DNA of 10,565 nt from Gammaproteobacteria bacterium (GTDB lineage: Bacteria; Pseudomonadota; Gammaproteobacteria; JAABTG01): positions 1 to 10,565 of the forward strand of contig JASJBY010000090.1 of the NCBI GenBank assembly GCA_030066245.1, in the 5' to 3' direction. The translations under genes were made by a program, and so were the position numbers. Positions 1 to 4,651 of the stretch are shown here, piece after piece. The first letter of the stretch is position 1; the number at the start of each line of letters is the position of its first letter. The notes under the pieces are model-generated. The model ran no database searches and had not been told where the DNA came from. It saw only the letters and a list, made by a program, of their open reading frames with translations.

Positions 1-101
1 GCGTTGGCCACGTCGTTGGCCCCGATTCCCCAGGTCATGTAGAGGCCAAAGATGATGGCCAGAATCAGGAAAACCGTGCCATGTTCCGCAATTATCTCCA
101 T
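1..101 (-). CDS. pit: Pit-family inorganic phosphate transporter, N-terminal fragment (cut by window edge)
   Basis: Only the first 33 codons are in the window; the gene continues beyond the left edge. The translation has a short hydrophilic N-terminus, one hydrophobic membrane segment (about residues 9-26), and then the sequence GANDVAN at residues 27-33. GANDVANA is the signature of the PiT/SLC20 family of low-affinity phosphate symporters, which move phosphate, often as a metal-phosphate complex, across the inner membrane with protons or Na+. The ATG at 101 is preceded by a strong purine-rich ribosome site (GAGGAGGGGG). The gene lies 43 bp downstream of the DUF47 gene on the same strand, the usual accessory-then-transporter arrangement. 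Substrate is inferred from the family signature alone because the rest is not visible. Confidence 0.88.
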   Translation of the reverse strand, partial: MEIIAEHGTVFLILAIIFGLYMTWGIGANDVAN

Positions 102-144
102 CGCCCCCTCCTCTCAGCTGCCTTTTCCAGGGTGTGCCGTTAGT

Positions 145-822
145 CTACTTGGCTATCAGGAGGCGGGTTTTCGCCCCGACGATCTCGGCATGGTCGGACA
201 GATCGCCGAGCCAGCGCACGAGTTGGTAGGTGAACACCACGGAGACTGGATCCGTGTCCTTATGGTGCTGGAAGACCGCCGTCGTGAGGTCGATCCCGAT
301 GTTGTCCGCATCCTGTTCACTCTTCGCCACGTCGTCGATGAGACCATGGACACGGTCCACATCGGGGCCCTTGAAGCCGGTCTCCACCAGCTCACTGATG
401 GATTCGATCACCTTGAGCGCCCGTTTGCAGGTCTTGGCGCTGCGCTTTGCCAGGGCGACCAGGGGTTTGTGCATCTCCGCGGGTATCTCCAGCGGAAGCT
501 GCGCTAGGCCGGTGATGTCCTGAGCGGTGTCCGCTATGGCCTCCTGGCTCTCCAGAACCGACAGGAGGTCGTGGCGATGAACGGGCATGAACATGCTCTT
601 GGGCAGCTTGGTGGTCAATTCGTCATAGACCTTGTCCGCCTGGTCCTCCAGCTCGAAGATCCGATACTTGAGCTCTTTTAGCTGGCCGTCGTCCCTGGCC
701 AGCATCGCCTCGATCAAGGCGGGGATCTCCTCGGCGCACTGCACGGCCAGGCGCATGTGTTCATGCATGGGTGGGAAAGGGGATTTGCCGAAGAGCTTGT
801 GGAAGCTGATGGTCGTGGGCAT
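145..822 (-). CDS. DUF47 / PhoU-like Pit accessory protein
   Basis: This 225-residue, all-helical soluble protein belongs to the DUF47 (TIGR00153, PhoU-like) family. Such proteins are encoded next to Pit phosphate transporters and are thought to modulate them on the cytoplasmic face, as PhoU does for the Pst system. Visible family features are the N-terminal FHKLFGKSPFPPM segment (residues 7-19), two acidic ExxxD-type metal motifs (ELEDQAD at 57-63 and the E169/D171/D173 cluster), and a C-terminal LGDLSDHAE stretch (205-213). Length is typical. I chose the ATG at 822 because AAGGAG lies about nine bases upstream. The frame stays open a further 22 codons, but that extension (RSRATLGSPRLP...) does not look like family sequence. 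It is first in an operon with the partial pit gene, 43 bp upstream of it. No clear Pho box was found in its own 5' region. Confidence 0.9.
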   Translation of the reverse strand: MPTTISFHKLFGKSPFPPMHEHMRLAVQCAEEIPALIEAMLARDDGQLKELKYRIFELEDQADKVYDELTTKLPKSMFMPVHRHDLLSVLESQEAIADTAQDITGLAQLPLEIPAEMHKPLVALAKRSAKTCKRALKVIESISELVETGFKGPDVDRVHGLIDDVAKSEQDADNIGIDLTTAVFQHHKDTDPVSVVFTYQLVRWLGDLSDHAEIVGAKTRLLIAK

Positions 823-1035
823 GGGACGCCTCTCCTTGTAAATACGGGTGGGTAAGCGGGGGCTTCCGAGGGTCGCCCTTGAGCGCAAACTTCTCCGGCC
901 GTGGGTCTAGAAAGACAAGTCTGCGTTCCCCAAGTCGCAGAAAGCCCCAACTTTAACAGAAAATTCATGGAATAGTCATCCGAATGTTACGCGCCTTTCG
1001 GCGGGGTGCGCGTGTTGGAAATGGTCTCGTTTCAT

Positions 1036-1110
1036 GAAGAGATTGTGAGAAAAAAGAAATTAAAAACATACATATGCGTGAATAATCTAACAACGTATTC
1101 TAAAGTCGTG
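1036..1110. other. AT-rich island in the gap between the DUF47 and P-loop NTPase genes
   Basis: The gap from 823 to 1451 contains no gene I can support. Within it, about 75 bases are strikingly A/T-rich (runs such as GAAATTAAAAACATACATATG) against a strongly GC-rich background. The patch could be a promoter/upstream-activating region, a protein-binding bend, or a remnant of transferred DNA. A weak -35-like TTGTGA is at 1043-1048, but no well-spaced -10 follows. An open frame running from here (1006-1227) has no ribosome site and no recognisable sequence, so I do not call it a gene. Confidence 0.4.
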
Positions 1111-1215
1111 GCGGGGGAGTGGCCAGGGCATTATGCGCGGCCAACGAGTAACAGTCAGCGTATGGATCGGTTTGCGTTTCTACAGTCGGCAGGGTCACGA
1201 GGCGGGTCCGTGGTG

Positions 1216-1379
1216 CCGCATCCGTGATGGTTAAGCATTCGCGGTGGGGGCCGCACCGGCACGAGCCGCCGGGACACGCCGTGAGTACCTCCCTGTAGGC
1301 TCGACGGCCGCTATCCCTGCGGCCGACGGTCCCGGCCACTCATGCCGGTACGGCCTTAACCGAACACCAATGCGTGATG
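1216..1379. repeat. Dispersed intergenic structured repeat, copy 1
   Basis: The core at 1235-1340 aligns without gaps to 4436-4541, with 94 of 106 positions identical by hand count. Weaker similarity continues on both sides, from CCGCATCCGTGA on the left through CCGAACACCAATG on the right. Both copies have the same orientation and both lie between genes. GCCGGGAC (1268-1275) and GTCCCGGC (1329-1336) form an inverted pair about 53 bases apart. The left-hand hairpin seen in copy 2 is only partly pairable here. No transposase or flanking target-site duplication is visible, so a REP-like or MITE-like element, or a family of structured RNA, is more likely than an insertion sequence. This copy separates the divergent DUF47/pit operon from the P-loop NTPase gene. 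Confidence 0.85.
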
Positions 1380-1401
1380 CCGCCACAAAAAGTTCACAAA
1401 C

Positions 1402-1443
1402 TTGTAATAACCATGTAACCTGTCTCAATTAGCCTGCTGTCAT
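1402..1443 (+). promoter_or_regulatory. Candidate Pho-box-like region before the P-loop NTPase gene
   Basis: TTGTAAT (1402-1408) and ATGTAAC (1413-1419) are separated by four bases, giving the 11-bp repeat spacing of PhoB sites. They differ from the CTGTCAT half-site mainly by A for C in TGTCA. A CTGTCTC heptamer follows directly (1420-1426), and a perfect CTGTCAT half-site is at 1437-1443, although not in phase. A short inverted repeat, AAGTT/AACTT (1390-1403), overlaps the left end. By hand comparison 12 of 18 positions match the E. coli-like consensus, which is suggestive but not proof. The location close to phosphate genes supports it; the closeness of the last half-site to the proposed TTG start does not, unless translation starts further in. 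Confidence 0.3.
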
Positions 1444-1451
1444 CCGGTAAT

Positions 1452-2201
1452 TTGAAAAAACAAGAGGCTACACGGCCTGGCCCAGAACTACCGGAAGCCA
1501 TAGACGGCTTGCAGGTTATAAAAAACATGTGTGCATTGAACTGCGCAGGTATTGGGGAACTGGTGGAGTTAAAAGGGATCCCCTTCCCGCCAGACGTCCG
1601 GTTTACCGAGGTCATCGTTACGGGCCCCCCGGGCAGCGGCAAGACGACGCTGATAGAATCGCTGGGCGGTTGGCCCCAGGAGGGCTACCTGGACCTGGCA
1701 CGCAACTGCTGGTGGCGCGATCGCTCACTGGCTTACCGCCCAAGGGAAGTTCACCTGGGCTTTCCCTTTGTCGGCCACAAGACCAGTCATGCCGTCTTCG
1801 ACAAGGAATGGCGAGAAAGTCCCGCGCCTCTGGAACTCAGCCGCGTTCGAATTCCGCCCGATAAGCTATGCGCCCTTTCCAGGGATTGGCGACGCCGATA
1901 CGTGTTCGACTTTCAGCTTCCCGACGCGGAAGAACTTCACGCTGTTCGCGCCCGGCGTCGGCGCATCGGCAGCCATCCCGCCGACGCCGACCTGAGACCA
2001 GAACTGGTGGAGCGGGAACTGGAGGCCTACGAGACTCTGGCCCTGCATTTTCACCATTGCGGCGTGCCCGTCTACGTCAGGCGGACCTGGGGTGGTGAGC
2101 CCATGCGGGTTGTGGGCTCCGTTTCCGAGGTCGACATGGACATGGTGGCCGGCGCAAGGGATTTGCCGGGCGTCGCCGAGATCTCCCGCCAGCTCGTGTG
2201 A
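1452..2201 (+). CDS. P-loop NTPase (AAA/kinase-like) of unknown function
   Basis: The product has 249 residues and no membrane segment. A textbook Walker A, GPPGSGKTT, is at residues 58-66 (Lys64 would bind phosphates), right after a beta strand (FTEVIVT). Downstream are the conserved-looking blocks GGWPQEGYLDLAR (72-84), YRPREVHLGFPF (95-106), and DWRRRYVFDFQLPD (145-158). The hydrophobic FDF strand in the last could supply the Walker B acid, and the arginine cluster RARRRRIG (166-173) could act as a lid or arginine finger. The layout suggests a small nucleotide- or substrate-binding ATPase/kinase; I recall similar gammaproteobacterial proteins annotated only as AAA ATPase or phosphatase-like, so function is unknown. 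The start is uncertain: the TTG at 1452 has no good ribosome site, and TTG 1509 or ATG 1527 would both retain the whole P-loop domain. It is a single-gene unit divergent from DUF47/pit and convergent with the permease operon. Confidence 0.85.
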   Translation: MKKQEATRPGPELPEAIDGLQVIKNMCALNCAGIGELVELKGIPFPPDVRFTEVIVTGPPGSGKTTLIESLGGWPQEGYLDLARNCWWRDRSLAYRPREVHLGFPFVGHKTSHAVFDKEWRESPAPLELSRVRIPPDKLCALSRDWRRRYVFDFQLPDAEELHAVRARRRRIGSHPADADLRPELVERELEAYETLALHFHHCGVPVYVRRTWGGEPMRVVGSVSEVDMDMVAGARDLPGVAEISRQLV

Positions 2202-2210
2202 ATGCTGTTG

Positions 2211-2228
2211 GCCGGGTGTTTCCCCGGC
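2211..2228 (+). terminator. Weak hairpin after the P-loop NTPase gene
   Basis: GCCGGG (2211-2216) and CCCGGC (2223-2228) form a six-pair GC stem with a six-base loop, starting nine bases after the NTPase stop codon. No T-run follows, so it is at best a weak or factor-assisted terminator, or a 3' end stabiliser. Confidence 0.35.
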
Positions 2229-2298
2229 GTTCTCCCTGAGTAGTGCAGCCGCTCCGATTCACCGCCACGTGAGCGGATTGCGCGCGGCGCCTTGTTGG

Positions 2299-2339
2299 CC
2301 GCCTCTAACTCGGTTGAACGCCAGCCCGCCTCTAACTCG
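2299..2339. repeat. 14-bp perfect direct repeat in the convergent gap
   Basis: CCGCCTCTAACTCG occurs at 2299-2312 and again at 2326-2339, a 27-bp period. It lies in the 183-bp gap between the convergent NTPase and permease genes, where I see no coding sequence. It may be a local duplication by replication slippage or a pair of binding sites. Confidence 0.6.
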
Positions 2340-2340
2340 A

Positions 2341-2361
2341 AGGGCGACACGTCGGCGCCCT
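2341..2361 (-). terminator. Weak hairpin after the permease gene
   Basis: AGGGCG (2341-2346) and CGCCCT (2356-2361) can pair with a nine-base loop, 23 bases beyond the permease stop codon on the minus strand. There is no U-run on the minus-strand side, so termination is only a possibility. Confidence 0.25.
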
Positions 2362-2384
2362 CCGTCCGCCTGAAGGATCCGGAT

Positions 2385-3728
2385 TTACAAAAACCGCAGT
2401 AGCACGTATCCGCTGGCGATGACGATGCTCATGAGCATGAGCGGGAAGGCCATGAACATGAATGGCAGGAAGCGGATGCGATGGCCGGCGCGCTCCGCGA
2501 AGCCTGCCACGATGAGGTTTGCGCTGGCGCCGATTAATGATCCGTTGCCTCCGAGACAGGCGCCCAGAGCCAGCGACCACCACAGGGGCATGAGCGCATC
2601 CGCGCCGCCGAAGGTGGGAGCCATGGCGTTGATCATGGGAATCATGGTGGCCACGAAGGGGATGTTGTCCACGATGGCCGAGGCCACAGCCGAAACCCAC
2701 AGGATGGCCAGCGCCGTGTTGGTCATGTCTCCCCCGGTCAGCTGCAGCACCTTGTCGGCCAGGATGTTGAGCAGGCCTGCATGCTCGATGCCGTGGACGA
2801 CAATGAACAGACCGACGAAGAAGAAAATGGTCACCCACTCCACCTCGCCGAAGGTGTGATGGACGTTCTCGGACTGTTCCTCGGCATTATTCGGCAAATT
2901 CGAGAGAAGCAGCAGCAGCGCCGCTCCGAACATGGCGATGGTGGCCGGCTCCAGGTGCAGGGGATGGGCCATGACGAACCCCAAGATCACCAGGGCCAGG
3001 ACGGCAAGAGATTGTTTTAGCAGACGTACGTCGGTGATCGCCTCCAGCTCGTTGAAATCCATGACCCGGCGCCGGTTCTCCGGCGAAGCGCGCATGCTGC
3101 GTCCCCAGATGAAATAGATGATGATCAGGGTCAGGACCAGGATAAGCGGCGTGATGGGTGCCAGATTCACGACGAAGTCATTGAAGCTCAGCCCGACCGC
3201 CGATCCGATCATGATGTTCGGTGGATCACCGATCAGGGTGGCGGTGCCGCCGATATTCGAGGCGAATATCTCAGCGAACAGGAACGGGTAGGGGTTGACC
3301 TTCAGCTCCTCGGTGATAAGCAAAGTGACCGGTGCGATGAGCAACACGGTGGTCACATTGTCCAGCAAGGCGGAGAAGACGGCGGTGACGATGGACAGCA
3401 TGACCAGGATGCCCCAAGGCCGGGCCTGCACCTTCTTGGCCGACCACACGGCGACGAACTGGAAGACGCCGCAGCGGCGGGTGATGGCTACGATAACCAT
3501 CATCCCGGTCAGCAGTCCCAGGGTATTGAAGTCGACCCCGCGGACGGCCATTTCCTGGTTAAGGATGCCGGTCGTGATCATGAGGCCAGCTCCGAGCAGT
3601 GACACGATGGCGCGGTTCACACGCTCGGTGACGATCACGGCATAAGTGACAATGAAAAGGATCGTTGAGACCCAGAGAGGATCCCAGCCGAAGATCACGT
3701 GGGTTACCGCACCGCTCTCACCGTGCAT
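2385..3728 (-). CDS. ArsB/NhaD-like (SLC13/CitMHS superfamily) ion permease
   Basis: This 447-residue inner-membrane protein has many hydrophobic segments (about ten or eleven), in two inverted-repeat halves typical of the ion transporter superfamily. Each half shows a paired motif: LLDNVTT (121-127) with GTATLIGDPPN (161-171) in the first, and IVDNIPF (352-358) with GNGSLIGASAN (394-404) in the second. These Asp-Asn and Gly-rich re-entrant segments form the substrate/Na+ pocket in related carriers. A charged cytoplasmic loop (about 208-240) and an acidic loop (about 278-297) separate membrane blocks. Family members carry arsenite, Na+/H+, dicarboxylates or other anions, and sequence alone does not fix the substrate. 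No arsR, arsC or arsA homologue is nearby, so arsenite export is not favoured. It is second in an operon, 24 bp after the CBS-domain gene, which suggests regulation by that protein. The ATG at 3728 has only a distant G-rich ribosome site. Confidence 0.88.
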   Translation of the reverse strand: MHGESGAVTHVIFGWDPLWVSTILFIVTYAVIVTERVNRAIVSLLGAGLMITTGILNQEMAVRGVDFNTLGLLTGMMVIVAITRRCGVFQFVAVWSAKKVQARPWGILVMLSIVTAVFSALLDNVTTVLLIAPVTLLITEELKVNPYPFLFAEIFASNIGGTATLIGDPPNIMIGSAVGLSFNDFVVNLAPITPLILVLTLIIIYFIWGRSMRASPENRRRVMDFNELEAITDVRLLKQSLAVLALVILGFVMAHPLHLEPATIAMFGAALLLLLSNLPNNAEEQSENVHHTFGEVEWVTIFFFVGLFIVVHGIEHAGLLNILADKVLQLTGGDMTNTALAILWVSAVASAIVDNIPFVATMIPMINAMAPTFGGADALMPLWWSLALGACLGGNGSLIGASANLIVAGFAERAGHRIRFLPFMFMAFPLMLMSIVIASGYVLLRFL

Positions 3729-3752
3729 GGCAGGTCAATCCCCCCTTGTCGG

Positions 3753-4307
3753 CTAGGTCGGGTTGCTATCCGATGGCCCTGTTTTTGGCGTTTCTTCGGC
3801 TGCCGCCGGTTCGGCAGTTTCCCGACGCATCTGGAAGATCTTGATAATCAGCCGGTCGAGTACGTCCCAGGCCGAGACGATACCGACCAGCTTCTTCTTC
3901 TTTCCCTCCACCACGATCACCGGCAGGCTGGAGTCGCTGCTACGGTCGAGTAGCTCCAGCAGCTCCGGGAAGGTCGTGTCTGGTTTGCAGAACATGAGCT
4001 TCTTCTTCTTCTCCAGGAAATCGGATACGGGTTTGTCCCCGATCTTTGCCAGCCTCTCCTCGAGGCTTTCGATATCGTCCGGAAGAAAGCTCAGATCGGA
4101 GAGGCTGTATCGATCCAGCTGCGCTGCTTTCGGGAGCAGCAGGTGGCTCAGTCGCCTGATGCCGAACAGGCCCACGAAATGCCCGTTTTCGTCCACGACG
4201 GGCAAGTTGCGGACCTGATAGCCATGCATCATCAACAGGGCATCGGAGACCTTGTCCGTGTGGCGCAGGGTCATGGGCCGCGGCGTCATTATGGCTTCTG
4301 TGGTCAT
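3753..4307 (-). CDS. Two-CBS-domain regulatory protein
   Basis: This soluble 184-residue protein is built from a CBS (Bateman) pair. CBS1 covers about residues 5-60 (IMTPRPMTLRHTDKVSDAL, then VRNLPVVDENGHFVGLFG), followed by a charged helical linker (about 61-93). CBS2 covers about 94-155 (VSDFLEKKKKL, DTTFPELLELL, SLPVIVVEGKKKKLVGIVSAWDVLDRL). The tail (160-184) is acidic, rich in Ala/Glu/Pro and probably disordered. CBS pairs bind adenosine nucleotides or related ligands and gate attached enzymes and channels. No catalytic domain is present, so I infer that it senses cell energy or nucleotide state and acts in trans on the permease encoded 24 bp downstream. Two KKKK clusters (100-103 and 136-139) are unusual and could contact membrane lipid or anionic ligands. 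The start ATG at 4307 has a weak GAGAG ribosome site; Met7 is an alternative. Confidence 0.88.
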   Translation of the reverse strand: MTTEAIMTPRPMTLRHTDKVSDALLMMHGYQVRNLPVVDENGHFVGLFGIRRLSHLLLPKAAQLDRYSLSDLSFLPDDIESLEERLAKIGDKPVSDFLEKKKKLMFCKPDTTFPELLELLDRSSDSSLPVIVVEGKKKKLVGIVSAWDVLDRLIIKIFQMRRETAEPAAAEETPKTGPSDSNPT

Positions 4308-4361
4308 CCGTTGTCTCTCGCAGTTCGCTCAGCTGCATCCCATGGCCCGTAATATTTTCGT

Positions 4362-4390
4362 AATCTATAGGGAATCGGGAGGCGACACAA
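4362..4390 (-). promoter_or_regulatory. Candidate sigma70-type promoter for the CBS/permease operon
   Basis: Read on the minus strand, TTGTGT (4385-4390) is followed after 17 bases by TAGATT (4362-4367), inside an AT-rich stretch 55 bases before the CBS gene start. The matches to consensus are partial (3 and 4 of 6), so this is a weak prediction supported mainly by spacing and position. Confidence 0.3.
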
Positions 4391-4419
4391 GAACAAGCCC
4401 GACACCCAAGCGGCGCATC

Positions 4420-4579
4420 GCCACATCCGTGAGCGGCATTCGCGGTGGGAGCCATACCGGCACCCACCGCCGGGACCCGCCGTGAATACCTCCCTGTAGA
4501 CCCGACGGTCGCTATCCCTGCAGCCGACGGTCCCGGCCACTCTCACCTATATGGTCCAACCGAAAATCCATGGGTATGG
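4420..4579. repeat. Dispersed intergenic structured repeat, copy 2
   Basis: This is the second copy of the element at 1216-1379, in the same orientation. It has a clean hairpin: GCGGTGGG (4442-4449) pairs with CCCACCGC (4463-4470), and inside it GCC pairs with GGC, leaving one A/A mismatch and a five-base loop. A longer-range pair, GCCGGGACC (4469-4477) with GGTCCCGGC (4529-4537), competes for its last bases. The element lies in the 344-bp gap between the CBS gene start and the ppk1 stop, which otherwise contains only a promoter-like site and a separate hairpin. Apparent open frames across it are GC-rich by-products of the repeat and have no ribosome site. Confidence 0.85.
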
Positions 4580-4609
4580 CGACGGGTCGGGATGGCGGGC
4601 GAGAGCGAG

Positions 4610-4628
4610 CCCCTGTCAGAGACAGGGG
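4610..4628 (-). terminator. Strong hairpin downstream of ppk1
   Basis: CCCCTGTC (4610-4617) and GACAGGGG (4621-4628) are perfectly complementary, giving an eight-pair stem with a three-base loop, 23 bases past the ppk1 stop codon in the direction of ppk1 transcription. The sequence beyond it on the minus strand is CTCGCTC, without a U-run, so it is either a factor-dependent/weak terminator or a 3' protective stem. Confidence 0.5.
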
Positions 4629-4651
4629 TGCTTTATCCAGCCTGCGGCGCG

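Noticed and set aside
822..888. Longer start for the DUF47 gene at 888
   Set aside because: The extra 22 residues do not resemble the family N-terminus, and the ATG at 822 has a much better ribosome site.
823..1020. Pho box or sigma70 promoter for the DUF47/pit operon
   Set aside because: Read on the minus strand, ATGACT and TTAAAG can be spaced by 17 bases, but matches to consensus are poor and no TGTCA-type repeats at 11-bp spacing were found.
1006..1227. Possible 73-residue gene across the AT-rich patch
   Set aside because: No ribosome site, no recognisable motif, and it changes from AT-rich to repeat-derived GC-rich sequence partway, so it is probably a chance frame.
2385..3728. Arsenite efflux pump (arsB) as a specific call for the permease
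   Set aside because: The superfamily motifs are shared by Na+/H+, dicarboxylate and other carriers, and no arsenic-resistance gene lies nearby.
4304..4546. Minus-strand open frame over repeat copy 2 that shares protein-level similarity with a frame over copy 1 (1100-1339)
   Set aside because: The similarity follows the DNA repeat itself. There is no ribosome site, substitutions show no codon-position preference that I can see, and the frame is Arg/Gly-rich GC by-product sequence.
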